This document shows, piece by piece, positions 28,092 through 39,128 of a stretch of DNA of 64,000 bases. The notes beneath the pieces are model-generated. The model saw nothing but the letters and a program-made list of their open reading frames with translations, was not told the origin of the DNA and made no database searches. The translations under genes were made by a program, and so were the position numbers. The DNA is taken from NCBI GenBank assembly GCA_946885915.1, contig CAMPHF010000002.1, positions 62,001 to 126,000 on the forward strand, given 5' to 3'. Source of the DNA: an uncultured Idiomarina sp. Lineage in GTDB: Bacteria > Pseudomonadota > Gammaproteobacteria > Enterobacterales > Alteromonadaceae. The first letter of the stretch is position 1, and every line of letters starts with the position of its first letter.

Positions 28092-29399
28092 ATGAGTAAA
28101 ACACACCTTACAGAGACACGCTTTGCCGATCTCGACCTGCACCCGCAGGTATTAACAGCCCTGCAAAGTGCTGGATTTGAACATTGTACGCCGATTCAGG
28201 CGCTGAGTTTACCCGTTGCCTTGCAAGGTCATGACGTTGCAGGCCAAGCCCAAACCGGCACGGGTAAAACCATTGCGTTCTTAGTCGCCACTTTTCATCG
28301 CTTGATGCAACAGCCTCGTGCTGAAGGTCAAGCGGTGCCACGTGCGCTTATAATGGCTCCTACGCGTGAATTAGCAATTCAGATTGCTAATGACGCGGAA
28401 TTGTTAGCCGAACACTGCCAATTAAAGATAGGAATTATCTATGGTGGTGAAGGCTACGATGCCCAGCGCGACCGCTTGAATCAGGGCGTAGATATTCTCA
28501 TCGGCACAACCGGGCGCTTGATTGATTATTACAAGCAAGGGCTATACCCACTCGATAAGATTGAAGTAGTGGTGCTTGATGAAGCCGATCGCATGTTCGA
28601 CTTAGGCTTTATCAAAGATATTCGCTACATGTTCAACAAAATGCCGCCCGCCAAAGAACGGCAGAGTTTATTGTTCTCCGCAACCTTGTCACAACGCGTG
28701 CAAGAACTTGCGTATGACCATATGAACTCGCCCACCAAGTTAGAAGTGGAACCGCTGCAAAAAACTGGCGCGCGCATTAGCGAAGAACTCTTCTACCCAA
28801 GCAAGCCAGACAAAATTAAGTTATTGCTGACCTTGATTGAAGAAGACTGGCCAGAGAAAGCCATTATTTTCGCTAATACTAAGCATGTCTGCGAAAAACT
28901 CTATAACTGGCTGGCTGCCAATGAACATCGGGTTGGTTTGTTAACCGGTGATGTTCCGCAGCGCAAGCGCTTGAAAATTTTAGAGCAATTTACCAACGGT
29001 GAGCTCGACTTTTTGGTGGCCACCGATGTCGCGGCACGCGGCTTACATATTCCTGAAGTGAGTCATGTGTATAACTATGATTTACCGGATGACTTCGAAG
29101 ACTATGTGCATCGCATCGGCCGTACTGGCCGTGCAGGTGCAAGCGGTGCAGCGATTAATTTAGCCTGCGAAGAATATGTCTATAACTTGCCAGCGATTGA
29201 GGAATATATTGGCCATGCTATTCCGGTGACCAAATACGACTCAGACGCGCTGCTCCAAGATCTGAAAGCACCGCGCCCACAACATCGTCGCGGTGGTAAT
29301 CGCCGTGGTGGTCAAGGACGCAGTGGCCAAGGCCGAGGCGGTCAGGGTCGCGGTGGGCAAGGTCGTGGTCGCAGTGGCGCACCTCGCCCAAAGAGTTGA
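28092..29399 (+). CDS. rhlB: ATP-dependent RNA helicase RhlB (DEAD-box)
   Basis: A 435-residue DEAD-box helicase; RhlB works with RNase E and PNPase in the RNA degradosome. Motifs in order: Q motif with CTPIQ, motif I AQTGTGKT, Ia [26 protein letters not shown] (LLFSATLS), and the C-terminal domain with [18 protein letters not shown] and [10 protein letters not shown]. The tail (about 400-435) is made of Arg/Gly/Gln repeats ([11 protein letters not shown]), a basic RNA-binding extension. The next gene starts 17 bases after its stop, so they form an operon. Confidence 0.96.
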   Translation: MSKTHLTETRFADLDLHPQVLTALQSAGFEHCTPIQALSLPVALQGHDVAGQAQTGTGKTIAFLVATFHRLMQQPRAEGQAVPRALIMAPTRELAIQIANDAELLAEHCQLKIGIIYGGEGYDAQRDRLNQGVDILIGTTGRLIDYYKQGLYPLDKIEVVVLDEADRMFDLGFIKDIRYMFNKMPPAKERQSLLFSATLSQRVQELAYDHMNSPTKLEVEPLQKTGARISEELFYPSKPDKIKLLLTLIEEDWPEKAIIFANTKHVCEKLYNWLAANEHRVGLLTGDVPQRKRLKILEQFTNGELDFLVATDVAARGLHIPEVSHVYNYDLPDDFEDYVHRIGRTGRAGASGAAINLACEEYVYNLPAIEEYIGHAIPVTKYDSDALLQDLKAPRPQHRRGGNRRGGQGRSGQGRGGQGRGGQGRGRSGAPRPKS

Positions 29400-29416
29400 G
29401 GTAGAACCCTCAGGTT

Positions 29417-30352
29417 ATGACAACAGGCCCCTTGTACGCAGCAGTAGATTTAGGTTCCAACAGTTTCCATCTACTGCTGGCAAGGGGGCGTTCAAGCTCC
29501 CTTACCCCACCTGAAATTGTTTATCGTACTCGCGAAAAAGTAAGGCTCGCAGCGGGCCTAGATAGCAACATGGTCGTCAGCGAAGCCGCCATAGCCAGAG
29601 GCGAAGCCTGTCTGCAAAAGTTTGCTGAAGTGTTACAAGGTATTCCCACTCATCATAGTATCTGTGTCGCCACCGCAACCTTACGCAAAGCGAGCAATCA
29701 GGCTGATATTCTAGCGCGTTTTGAACAAGCGCTGGGGCGTTCAATTGAGATCATTAGCGGCAGTAAAGAGGCGGAGCTAATTTATCAGGGCGCGATTTGG
29801 CAACAGGTGCTCCCGGCTAAGCTGATGGTGATCGATATTGGCGGGGCGAGCACTGAAGTTGTGGTGGGGCGCGGCATAAAAACCGAACAACTGCACAGCT
29901 TTGATATGGGCTGTGTGACTTATCAACAACAATTCTTTGCCAGCGGGGCGATTACCACTAGCGCTTGCACAGCTGCCATCGAACAAGCACAAGCAGCCCT
30001 AGAGCCATGGCGAGCACGGTTTTGCCAACTTGGCTGGCAACAAGTGATGGGTGCTTCAGGAACCTTTAAGGCGCTTGAGGAACTACGCCTGAAAGGAAGT
30101 AAACGGGCTGATAGTCCGCCGTTAGCGCTGAGTGCTGACTTTATCGAAACTATTTTACAAAGCTGCATCGAGCAGCAACACCTGGAGCAATTACAACTGC
30201 CCGGCTTACGCGCCGATCGCAAGGCCGTACTGCTCGGTGGTTTATGTATTTTGGTAGCGTTAGTTCGGAGCTTTCAACTGACTGATATTCAGATTGCTGC
30301 CGGTGCGTTACGCGAAGGATTACTCCATCACCTCACCCGCACCACCAGTTAG
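29417..30352 (+). CDS. gppA: Ppx/GppA family phosphatase, short form
   Basis: A 311-residue protein with the actin-like ASKHA domains of exopolyphosphatase/guanosine pentaphosphatase: YAAVDLGSNSFHLLLA (phosphate 1), VATATLRKASN, the catalytic-Glu SGSKEAELIYQGA and VIDIGGASTEVVVG (phosphate 2). E. coli GppA and Ppx have about 500 residues with a C-terminal HD-type domain; this protein ends after the two ASKHA domains, as do short Ppx homologues. Position after rhlB matches gppA of E. coli. Whether it prefers pppGpp or polyphosphate cannot be told from sequence. Confidence 0.88.
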   Translation: MTTGPLYAAVDLGSNSFHLLLARGRSSSLTPPEIVYRTREKVRLAAGLDSNMVVSEAAIARGEACLQKFAEVLQGIPTHHSICVATATLRKASNQADILARFEQALGRSIEIISGSKEAELIYQGAIWQQVLPAKLMVIDIGGASTEVVVGRGIKTEQLHSFDMGCVTYQQQFFASGAITTSACTAAIEQAQAALEPWRARFCQLGWQQVMGASGTFKALEELRLKGSKRADSPPLALSADFIETILQSCIEQQHLEQLQLPGLRADRKAVLLGGLCILVALVRSFQLTDIQIAAGALREGLLHHLTRTTS

Positions 30353-30371
30353 TGTAGACTCCGCAACACCT

Positions 30372-31385
<1,014 letters not shown>

Positions 31386-31395
31386 TCATGACGGG

Positions 31396-33225
31396 TTAAG
31401 CGTTGATTTCGCTCGCAGCTGGGGCAATCGAAAATTGATTGCGACCGGCTTGTTTAGCTTCATATAGGGCTTTGTCGGCGGCGGCAAGTAGCTGTTCGGC
31501 GACTTGATAGTCACCAGCATCAGCATGGGCAACACCAATGCTGATGGTAATTTCGAGCAACCCTGCATCGGTGGAAAACTGATGATTACGCACCGCTTGC
31601 TGCAGCTTTTCGGCAATCTGGCTGGCACCCTCAGTATCCGTATTCGGTAACAGTACCGCGAACTCCTCGCCACCGTAGCGGCATAAGGTATCGCCAGCGC
31701 GTTTCAACTTACGCTTCAACAGCGCGGCCAGTTCAATCAAAATTTGGTCACCCACTAAATGACCGTGAGTATCATTGACGGGTTTGAAATAATCGATATC
31801 AAGCATCAGTAGCGCCAACTGCCCCTGCTGCCGATAACAGCGGCGGAACTCGGTTTCTAACTGCCGGTTTAAATGCCGACGATTGAAGATACCCGTTAAG
31901 CCATCCTCGGAAGTCTTCCGTTCCAATGCCTCGTTCACTTCCCGCAGTTCGCGCAGCGCTATCTCCAGTTCAAAGGTTCGCTCCGACACTTTTTCTTCTA
32001 ACTGTTCATTCAATTCTTGTTGGGCTAGTTGTGCCTCTTCGGCACGGGCTAGCGCTTCCGCCTGAGCTTTGAGTTTCTCGCGGCGCTCTTCGCCGTAGCG
32101 AATAGCAAGCACTAGGGACAGCAATAAAATTTCCGTGCCGGAGCCAATCATGATCGCGTAGCGCTGAATGAAGACGCCGTCAATAAAGCCTAAATAACCG
32201 AGTGAATTGGCGATGACGCTCACCAATAACGTCGCCCACGCGATAGTAAAAATTCGCGCATATTGATGCCCGCGCCGCCACAGGTAGACGCCGGTACCAA
32301 GCAAAAATGCACAGCCACTTATTGCCATTGGCAGCAATAATTTAATGGTAACCGCATAGGGCAAAATGAGGTTAGCAATGAAGACCACGCCGAACAAACT
32401 GGCAAAAATTAGCAACGCCCATTCAATGCGTTTGTTATGCGCCTTTAACTGCAGCAACTGGCTGGTAAAGAGCGCGGCGGCAATGAAGCCTAAACTCGCA
32501 AACAATGGAATGGCTTTGTCTTGCAACCACACCCAGTCCGGCCATAAATAACGATAGCCGCTACCATCGAGCGCCGCCATCAGTAGGCCGATATTCACTG
32601 TGTAAGCTGAGTAAGTAAGGAAGCTGCGTTCGCGGGAGACAAAGAAACCAAATAAATTGTACACGGCCATACAAATGACCACGCCAAAGTAGAGTCCTGC
32701 CGCTTTATTCCCAGTCACTTGGGTTTCCAGAAAACTAGCATGATCCCAGACTGCCACAGGCACCCGCATTGAGCTTGAAGATTGCACCTTCAACAATACC
32801 GTGATGGGGTCTGCATTAATGGCGGGCGGTACGGCAATTACAAAATCTTTGTGCTTAACGGGGCGTTCAGCAAAGGCTTGACGATCGCCAACGCGGACGC
32901 TGCGTAACACACGGTCGGCCTGCATAAAATGTACTTCAACCTGATCCAGCAACGGGTAACTCAGGTGCAACACTCGATCATAAGCCGCCGCCTCGAGTTC
33001 AAACTTAAACCAGTAGGTTGCATCGGTATAACCAAACGAGGGAGTATCTTCCAGCGCCTGCCAACTGCCTGCTGGTCGAGTCAAGATGTCCGTGACCCCG
33101 GCTTTAGCTTCAGCGGTTTGGTAGACCATTGCCGGACGCACAGGCTCGGCCGCCGTCAGCGCTCCGCTCACGGCCCATAAACACATCATGGTCAAGACCT
33201 GCAACAGGCCCACGGCAATTCTCAT
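31396..33225 (-). CDS. 7TMR-DISM sensor diguanylate cyclase
   Basis: A 609-residue inner-membrane protein: signal peptide (about 1-27), a periplasmic beta-sandwich (about 30-170) of the 7TMR-DISMED2 kind, seven membrane helices (about 175-380), a coiled linker (about 385-435) and a GGDEF domain with DIDYFKPVNDTHGH and RYGGEEF. The RxxD inhibitory site (RAGD) is five residues before GGEEF. The periplasmic domain probably binds a small ligand, perhaps a carbohydrate. Its start overlaps the end of tatD in an ATGA (33222-33225), so it is embedded in the ubi-tat operon, which is an unusual place for a signalling gene. Confidence 0.92.
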   Translation of the reverse strand: MRIAVGLLQVLTMMCLWAVSGALTAAEPVRPAMVYQTAEAKAGVTDILTRPAGSWQALEDTPSFGYTDATYWFKFELEAAAYDRVLHLSYPLLDQVEVHFMQADRVLRSVRVGDRQAFAERPVKHKDFVIAVPPAINADPITVLLKVQSSSSMRVPVAVWDHASFLETQVTGNKAAGLYFGVVICMAVYNLFGFFVSRERSFLTYSAYTVNIGLLMAALDGSGYRYLWPDWVWLQDKAIPLFASLGFIAAALFTSQLLQLKAHNKRIEWALLIFASLFGVVFIANLILPYAVTIKLLLPMAISGCAFLLGTGVYLWRRGHQYARIFTIAWATLLVSVIANSLGYLGFIDGVFIQRYAIMIGSGTEILLLSLVLAIRYGEERREKLKAQAEALARAEEAQLAQQELNEQLEEKVSERTFELEIALRELREVNEALERKTSEDGLTGIFNRRHLNRQLETEFRRCYRQQGQLALLMLDIDYFKPVNDTHGHLVGDQILIELAALLKRKLKRAGDTLCRYGGEEFAVLLPNTDTEGASQIAEKLQQAVRNHQFSTDAGLLEITISIGVAHADAGDYQVAEQLLAAADKALYEAKQAGRNQFSIAPAASEINA

Positions 33226-34037
33226 GCAGACTTCCGGGTAAAGAACTCGACACTATTGCGCCAGCTCAAGGATTGTAGTGTTAGTAAGTCTTGCCCACGT
33301 AATTGCGCAACCTGCGCACCAATATGCGCCACAAAAGCCGGTTCATTAAAGGCCGGCTTGATGCCATTATTTTCGGCTTTCGTTAAGGTTCGCGGTAACA
33401 AAAACGGCGCGTCAGTTTCAATTAATATACGGTCGTCAGGAATCATCGGCACGGCTTGGCGTAATGCATCACCACGGCGTTCATCGCAGACCCAACCGGT
33501 AACACCAATATAACACCCCAGTTCGAGATATTTTTCAAGTTGCATGCGGTCGCCGGTAAAGCAATGTACTAATAACCTTGGTAGTTGCGGCGCATAGCGT
33601 TGTAATAACGCATATTGCTCGGCGAACGCATCTCGCTCATGCAAATAAACGGGGAGTTCCAATTCCACTGCCAGCTCTAACTGTTCGCGGAAGACTTTTA
33701 GTTGCTGCGCTGGCGGTGAAAAATTACGATTGAAATCTAGCCCACACTCACCAATTGCCCGCACTTGCGGCTGTTCGGCAAGCAACCTCAACTGGTCCAA
33801 ATAATCGGCGCTAACCGCCGCCGCATCATGGGGGTGTACGCCAGCAGTCGTGACCAGGGTGATGCCAGCAGTTTGGCCGTTTGCCGCAAGCGTTTGGGCA
33901 GCTTGGCTAGTGGCCACATCAGTACCAATCGCCACCAGCTGCTGAACCCCAGCCTGCTGTGCCCGCTGCAAAATAGCGGGCAGTTGGTCATGCAAGCGCG
34001 CGTGGGTAAGATTTACACCGGCATCACACCAAGGCAT
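33222..34037 (-). CDS. tatD: TatD-family metal-dependent DNase
   Basis: A 271-residue TIM-barrel hydrolase. The N-terminus DAGVNLTHARL matches the E. coli TatD type rather than the HxH of YcfH/YjjV. Metal ligands are visible in GECGLDF, LHERDAF, VHCFTGD and IETDAPFL. TatD acts as a 3'-5' exonuclease and is not part of the translocase despite its operon. Its ATG shares one base with the stop of the preceding gene (TAATG). Confidence 0.94.
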   Translation of the reverse strand: MPWCDAGVNLTHARLHDQLPAILQRAQQAGVQQLVAIGTDVATSQAAQTLAANGQTAGITLVTTAGVHPHDAAAVSADYLDQLRLLAEQPQVRAIGECGLDFNRNFSPPAQQLKVFREQLELAVELELPVYLHERDAFAEQYALLQRYAPQLPRLLVHCFTGDRMQLEKYLELGCYIGVTGWVCDERRGDALRQAVPMIPDDRILIETDAPFLLPRTLTKAENNGIKPAFNEPAFVAHIGAQVAQLRGQDLLTLQSLSWRNSVEFFTRKSA

Positions 34038-34594
34038 TAATCAATTCGCTCAACCGCCGTCCGGCTATTAGAATCAGAGCGGCCTAAGAAAAACGCGCTA
34101 AACGCCCCACGCTCAATAAAATATTGAGCATTGTCTGAGAATACGTAAGATTCGGCTGTTTTTTGGCGCCACACTTGACCATTATCAAACTCAATCACCC
34201 AACGCCCTAAGCCATCCCGCTTACGCTCAAGAATAACGACATCAAGACGCTCAATGCGATCCACTGGTGCCACTGTCTTGCCGAAGTTCTCCGAGCTATT
34301 TGGATCGTTTTCGCTACGTTCAGGTGGGTTGTTACGAACGGTTGCAGCTTGCTGCTGACCACGATTTGTAGCTGGCACTTCTTGCGCCACCGCTGGTAAT
34401 TCGCGCCCTTCCATCGCCGCATCAAAGCACACCAAGCGTTTTAGCGCATTCTGAATACGGGTACATTCCCGCAAAGCTTGCTCATCCATCGCTGGCGCTG
34501 TTTGTGCCAAGCTTGGCGTCGACCAACTCAGGAGCGGTACCACTACCGCAACTACACCTAAGGCGCTTGCAAAACCTGCTGTTAACGCTTTCAT
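34037..34594 (-). CDS. Exported hypothetical protein between tatC and tatD
   Basis: A 185-residue protein with a signal peptide (about 1-30, ending SLAQT). The mature N-terminus has LRECTRIQNALKRLVCFDAA, a two-cysteine motif typical of small periplasmic proteins with a CxxI...RLxCFD pattern, which could form a disulfide. A polar low-complexity linker (about 70-105) precedes a beta-rich C-terminal domain (about 115-185). I do not recognise a named family or function. It is translationally coupled to tatD (shared base) and 12 bases behind tatC, so it is a member of the tat operon in this organism, unlike in E. coli. Confidence 0.85.
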   Translation of the reverse strand: MKALTAGFASALGVVAVVVPLLSWSTPSLAQTAPAMDEQALRECTRIQNALKRLVCFDAAMEGRELPAVAQEVPATNRGQQQAATVRNNPPERSENDPNSSENFGKTVAPVDRIERLDVVILERKRDGLGRWVIEFDNGQVWRQKTAESYVFSDNAQYFIERGAFSAFFLGRSDSNSRTAVERID

Positions 34595-34606
34595 CTGTAT
34601 TCCTTT

Positions 34607-35350
34607 TTAGTTCTGTTGTTCATGCGACCCGGAGTCCGCATCGGTACGAGTATACAAACTTGCCACCACTAGCCCCAGTTCAAATAATAAACACATTGGC
34701 ACGGCTAGGAGGGTTTGCGAAATAACATCGGGGGGCGTCAGCATCATCCCAATCACAAAGGCTGCCACAATGACATAGGGCCGTTTTTGTCGCAATGCTG
34801 ACACCGAGGTAAGCCCCGACCAACACAATAAAATAATCAGAATGGGCACTTCAAAAGCAATTCCGAAGGCCACGAATATTGCCAGCACAAAGTCTAAATA
34901 ACGACTGATATCGGTGGCAACTTGCACACCCTCCGGTGCCATCGCGGTGAAAAACCCGAGCACCACCGGCAACACCACGAAGTAAGCAAACGCGACGCCC
35001 GCATAGAATAACAAAGTGCTGCCCACCAGCAACGGTGCCATCAAGCGTTTCTCACGCTGATACAAACCCGGCGCGATAAACGCCCATAACTGCCACAGCC
35101 ACAGCGGCACGGCCAACATAAAAGCCAATACTAAAGTAAGTTTAAAGGGGGTAAAAAAGGGCGCTGCCACATCCGTCGCAATCATGCTGGCACCCGCTGG
35201 CAAATTGCGTAGCAGCGGGTCAGCCAGTAGCGTATAGAGTTCCTGCGCAAAGGGGGCTAGCGCCACAAACACTAAAACAATAGCGGCAACGGCTCGCAGC
35301 AGGCGCTTCCGGAGTTCGAGTAAGTGGCTGAATAACGAGGTATCGCTCAT
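34607..35350 (-). CDS. tatC: Sec-independent translocase subunit TatC
   Basis: A 247-residue inner-membrane protein with six helices. The conserved N-terminal SHLLELRKRLLR and the F-x-x-P segment ATDVAAPFFTPFKL are present. TatC recognises twin-arginine signal peptides together with TatB. Its ATG overlaps the TGA of tatB by four bases. Confidence 0.97.
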   Translation of the reverse strand: MSDTSLFSHLLELRKRLLRAVAAIVLVFVALAPFAQELYTLLADPLLRNLPAGASMIATDVAAPFFTPFKLTLVLAFMLAVPLWLWQLWAFIAPGLYQREKRLMAPLLVGSTLLFYAGVAFAYFVVLPVVLGFFTAMAPEGVQVATDISRYLDFVLAIFVAFGIAFEVPILIILLCWSGLTSVSALRQKRPYVIVAAFVIGMMLTPPDVISQTLLAVPMCLLFELGLVVASLYTRTDADSGSHEQQN

Positions 35351-35694
35351 GAATCGGATGTTGGCTTATCGGATGACTCGGGCGGCGGCTTAGCCTCGGA
35401 TTTAGCGTAGGGTCGTTGAACCCCTGCCGCAGCTTGGCGTAATTCTGCGATTGAACGTTGTAACTCAGGCGGCAATTGATCCTGCGGCAACTGTTCGGCT
35501 TGGCGCAAATGTTCGTGGAGCTCTTTCACGCGTAATTCATGATTTAATTCGGCTTGCATCCGACTCGCAAACTGCCGAGTTTTACTTACCCCACGCTGGA
35601 TCGCACGCAGAGCTCCGGGTAAGCGCTCAGGTCCCAACACCACCAAAGTAATGATGAGGATCAGGATGATTTCAAAAAAGCCCCATTCGAACAT
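35347..35694 (-). CDS. tatB: Sec-independent translocase subunit TatB
   Basis: A 115-residue protein with one N-terminal membrane helix (FEIILILIITLVVLG), the PERLP hinge and an amphipathic helix (ALRAIQRGVSKTRQF), followed by a polar tail. It forms the substrate-receptor complex with TatC. It lies 23 bases after the tatA stop and is coupled to tatC. Confidence 0.95.
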   Translation of the reverse strand: MFEWGFFEIILILIITLVVLGPERLPGALRAIQRGVSKTRQFASRMQAELNHELRVKELHEHLRQAEQLPQDQLPPELQRSIAELRQAAAGVQRPYAKSEAKPPPESSDKPTSDS

Positions 35695-35717
35695 CTGCTG
35701 CCTACCCGGCTATCTAC

Positions 35718-35987
35718 TTAAGATTTTTTCGACGAATCATGCTCATCGGTTGACTTGGTAGCGGGTGAGGATTGCCCCTTATGATGCGCAGATTCATCTT
35801 GACGCAGCTGCGGGCTGTCATCCACTTGGCTACTATCTTGCGCTTTATCCTCGTCGCGCATGGAATCCTTAAAGCCCTTAATAGCACCACCTAAATCTTT
35901 ACCGACATTACGGAGGCGCTTGGTACCAAACAACAGCACCACAATTGCCAGTACAATAAGAAGTTGTACCCAACCAATGTTACCCAT
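35718..35987 (-). CDS. tatA: Sec-independent translocase subunit TatA
   Basis: An 89-residue protein starting [21 protein letters not shown], the membrane helix of TatA, then the [20 protein letters not shown] amphipathic helix and an acidic/Ser-rich tail. TatA oligomerises to make the transport path. The start is ATG 35985-35987 with GGAG upstream; the open frame extends further but lies within ubiB. The first eight bases of tatA overlap the end of ubiB. Confidence 0.95.
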   Translation of the reverse strand: MGNIGWVQLLIVLAIVVLLFGTKRLRNVGKDLGGAIKGFKDSMRDEDKAQDSSQVDDSPQLRQDESAHHKGQSSPATKSTDEHDSSKKS

Positions 35988-37659
35988 GCTTTTCTCCATT
36001 TGCTTTGAGCTGACGCCAACTATGCCAAACTGCGATGCCGCCCACTGCGGCAAACACCAACGTCGGCAACGCTTGTAGCGCATCGTCCACTGGCGCTGAC
36101 GGCCACAACAACGCCCCAATAACCCAGCTCACTAGGCCTAAGCCTTGATACCAGCGCGCTTTAGCGTGCATGCTACTGAGTTCTAAAGCACGCTGTTGTT
36201 GTTGCTGCTGTTGCTGTAAAAAGTGACGTTGATCGCGCAGCGTATCATACAATAGCGCAGGCATTTCTGGCAGCTTTTCTGCCCAGTATGGTGCTTGCGC
36301 TTTGAGGTTTTTTAACACCGCGCGCCAGCCCATTTGCTCTTGCATCCAGCGTTCTAAAAATGGCTTTGCGGTTTTCCATAAATCTAGCTGCGGATACAAC
36401 TGACGACCGAGCCCTTCCACATACAATAACGTTTTTTGGAGCAACACTAATTGCGGCTGCACTTCCATTTCAAAGCGCCGCGCCGTATTGAACAAGTTCA
36501 CCAGCACCTGACCAAAGGAAATATCGGCCAATGGCTTTTGGAAAATTGGCTCACACACGGTGCGAATCGCTGACTCAAACTCTTCCACATTGACGTGGGC
36601 AGGCACCCAACCGGAATCAATATGAAGTTCAGCAACCTTGCGGTAGTCGCGATTAAAAAATGCCAAAAAGTTTTCCGCTAAATAGCGCTTATCTTCGCGA
36701 TTTAAGGTACCGACAATACCAAAATCGATACCAAGATATTGTGGGTCTTCGGGATGCTCAGGCGAGACAAAAATATTGCCTGGGTGCATGTCAGCATGGA
36801 AAAAACTATCGCGGAATACTTGGGTGAAAAACACCTCAACGCCGCGTTCAGCTAACAGTTGCATGTCCACCCCAATGTCTTTGAGACGATCTACGGCGCT
36901 TATCGGAATGCCGTAAATCCGCTCCATCACCATCACATTGGGACGACTATAGTCGGTGTAAACTTCTGGAATATAGAGTAAGTATGAATTATCAAAATTA
37001 CGCCGTAGCTGAATCGCATTGGCCGCTTCCCGAGCTAAATCCAATTCATCTAGTAAGGTTTTCCGATACTCTTTCACGACCTCGCGGGGCTTTAAGCGCC
37101 GCCCATCAGGCAGATGTTTTGCTAACACCTCGGCCAAGGTTTCCATTAACCGTAAATCAGCATCGATAGTACCGCGAATATCCGGTCGAATTACCTTCAC
37201 CACAATATCTTGAGCACGGCCGTCTGGCAGTTGCAAAACGCCGGCGTGTACTTGGGCAATAGAGGCTGAAGCCAGCGGCGCCACGCTAAACTCAGCGAAT
37301 ATCTCATGAATATCGTCAACCCCAAGCGCCTTCTCAATTAATTGTTGGGCTTGCTCACCAGCAAAGGGCTTTACCTTGTCTTGCAGCAAGGCCAACTCAG
37401 TGGCGATATCGGGAGGTAATAAATCACGTCGAGTGGACAGCATCTGGCCAAATTTTACCCACACTGGCCCAAGCGATTCTAATGCAAGCCGCAAGCGGAC
37501 ACCGGCTGGCTCCTGCGGAAACTTATTGGGAAGCCAGAATAATAGCGTTCGACCCATGCGTACCGGCCAGGGTAAAAATCGTACCGGGATGAGGTCATCC
37601 AAGCCATAATTTAAGATGGTTTTGGTAATTTGATATAAACGCTTACTACGTTGGCTCAT
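35980..37659 (-). CDS. ubiB: Ubiquinone biosynthesis kinase-like protein UbiB
   Basis: A 559-residue ABC1/ADCK-type atypical kinase needed for ubiquinone formation. The KxGQ motif reads [14 protein letters not shown] (about 90-104), the Ala-rich loop [13 protein letters not shown] replaces the glycine-rich loop, and [10 protein letters not shown] with IDFGIVG are the catalytic and metal motifs. C-terminal hydrophobic segments (about 505-545) anchor it in the membrane. A run of eight glutamines (encoded near 36190-36215) precedes them. It overlaps ubiJ by four bases and tatA by eight. Confidence 0.97.
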   Translation of the reverse strand: MSQRSKRLYQITKTILNYGLDDLIPVRFLPWPVRMGRTLLFWLPNKFPQEPAGVRLRLALESLGPVWVKFGQMLSTRRDLLPPDIATELALLQDKVKPFAGEQAQQLIEKALGVDDIHEIFAEFSVAPLASASIAQVHAGVLQLPDGRAQDIVVKVIRPDIRGTIDADLRLMETLAEVLAKHLPDGRRLKPREVVKEYRKTLLDELDLAREAANAIQLRRNFDNSYLLYIPEVYTDYSRPNVMVMERIYGIPISAVDRLKDIGVDMQLLAERGVEVFFTQVFRDSFFHADMHPGNIFVSPEHPEDPQYLGIDFGIVGTLNREDKRYLAENFLAFFNRDYRKVAELHIDSGWVPAHVNVEEFESAIRTVCEPIFQKPLADISFGQVLVNLFNTARRFEMEVQPQLVLLQKTLLYVEGLGRQLYPQLDLWKTAKPFLERWMQEQMGWRAVLKNLKAQAPYWAEKLPEMPALLYDTLRDQRHFLQQQQQQQQRALELSSMHAKARWYQGLGLVSWVIGALLWPSAPVDDALQALPTLVFAAVGGIAVWHSWRQLKANGEKHG

Positions 37660-38255
37660 GAGAGGGCCCGCTCTAGTTTATCAAGACGTGCGCGCAATGC
37701 TTGCACTTGATCTTTAAAGTGTTGGTACTCGGTGCGGCCAAGCAATAATTGCTTTTCCTCAATCAGCACCTCAGCCAGCCAAGTTTGCTGCGCCTCGCGT
37801 TGCGCTTGCCACCAGCGTTGGCTGCGCTGCCAGGCTTGCAGCAACCAATAAGCCGGCACATCACCAAGCCACTCTGCTAACCGAGCTTCCCAATCGATAT
37901 CTAAATCAGTTAGCAATTTACTCAGTTGCTGAGCCAGTATCGGATCACCCTCAATATCTAATGCATCGGCTTTAATTAAACGGGTGATATTGGCGCTATC
38001 ACGCAGCTCCGGAAGCACCGCAAGTCGGGTAATAATGTGGCAGTCCACCTGGTCGTCAGCCTCGTGCTGCAACGACAACAGTAACCCCTCAGCGGTTACC
38101 GTCACCGTGAGTGGCCGCCCAAGTTCTTGCAGCGTCACCCGCAGCCGCTTACCCGCGAGCTGTTGCAAGCGTCCGGCGCTCTGTTCATCTAACGCGAGTA
38201 ACTGTTGCAGCGCTTGCTCAAGCACTAGCAGTGGCGCCAAACTCAATAATTGCAT
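37656..38255 (-). CDS. ubiJ: Ubiquinone biosynthesis accessory factor UbiJ
   Basis: A 199-residue protein with an N-terminal SCP2-type lipid-binding domain (about 15-115) and a C-terminal helical, partly coiled region. UbiJ binds ubiquinone intermediates and helps assemble the Ubi metabolon with UbiK. Position between ubiE and ubiB, sharing one base with the ubiE stop and four with the ubiB start, supports the call. Confidence 0.93.
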   Translation of the reverse strand: MQLLSLAPLLVLEQALQQLLALDEQSAGRLQQLAGKRLRVTLQELGRPLTVTVTAEGLLLSLQHEADDQVDCHIITRLAVLPELRDSANITRLIKADALDIEGDPILAQQLSKLLTDLDIDWEARLAEWLGDVPAYWLLQAWQRSQRWWQAQREAQQTWLAEVLIEEKQLLLGRTEYQHFKDQVQALRARLDKLERALS

Positions 38256-39022
38256 TAAAACTTAAACCCTTTGTGCAGCGCGACAATACCGCCGGTTAAA
38301 TTGGTATAACTCACATGCTCATAGCCCACTGCACTCATCATACTTTTTAACGTTTCCTGATCGGGATGCATCCGAATCGACTCCGCTAAATACTGATAAC
38401 TATCAGCATCGCCCGCGACCACTTTGCCCGTGGTCGGTAACACATTAAAGGAGTAAAAATCATAAGCTTGCGACAACCATTGCGGCTCTGGTTTAGAAAA
38501 CTCTAAAACCAGTAAGCGGCCACCTGGTTTTAACACCCGATACATCGACGCTAGCGCAGCACTTTTATCGGTCACATTACGTAAGCCAAAGGCAATGGTG
38601 ATCACATCAAAACTGTCGTCGGGAAATGGCAATGCTTCGGCATCGGCTTGCACATACCGCACGTTATCAACAATACCCAAATTACGCAGTTTATCGCGGC
38701 CAACAGTGAGCATTGAATTATTGATATCAGCCAGCACCACTTCACCAGTGGGACCCACACGCCGACTAAATGCCGCCGTTAAATCGCCAGTTCCGCCAGC
38801 AATATCGAGCACGCGCTGACCGGTTCGAATGGCGCTATTATCAATCGTGAAGCGTTTCCACAAGCGATGGATACCAAACGACATTAAATCGTTCATCACA
38901 TCGTACTTAGCCGCCACGGAGTGAAAAACGCTGGCCACTAAGCCTTTTTTTGCTTGTTTATCAACTTGTTGATAACCAAAGTCGATGGTGTCTTTGGAGG
39001 ATGAATCCGGGTGTTCAGTCAT
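38255..39022 (-). CDS. ubiE: Ubiquinone/menaquinone C-methyltransferase UbiE
   Basis: A 255-residue class I SAM methyltransferase with the family start TIDFGYQQV and motif [15 protein letters not shown] (about 72-86), then [14 protein letters not shown] and the C-terminal [17 protein letters not shown]. It methylates the quinone ring. It is the first gene of the leftward ubi-tat cluster; the 106 bases before it, up to the recG stop, show no other gene. Confidence 0.98.
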   Translation of the reverse strand: MTEHPDSSSKDTIDFGYQQVDKQAKKGLVASVFHSVAAKYDVMNDLMSFGIHRLWKRFTIDNSAIRTGQRVLDIAGGTGDLTAAFSRRVGPTGEVVLADINNSMLTVGRDKLRNLGIVDNVRYVQADAEALPFPDDSFDVITIAFGLRNVTDKSAALASMYRVLKPGGRLLVLEFSKPEPQWLSQAYDFYSFNVLPTTGKVVAGDADSYQYLAESIRMHPDQETLKSMMSAVGYEHVSYTNLTGGIVALHKGFKF

Positions 39023-39128
39023 TTGACATTACTACCTATATTTCATGGGCACGAATGGCCTTGCTATTGCTGCCACAAACGCCAAGTTTACTCTTTATTG
39101 TGGAGCGCAGCCACCGCCGTAACGACGC

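Noticed and set aside
29284..29396. Tandem GGT/CGT-rich repeat in the end of rhlB as a mobile or CRISPR-like repeat
   Set aside because: It encodes the Arg/Gly/Gln-rich tail of the RhlB protein in frame and needs no other explanation.
35988..36119. Longer tatA start giving 133 residues
   Set aside because: The extra 44 residues lie inside the ubiB coding region and precede the typical TatA start [11 protein letters not shown] 35987 has a GGAG site.
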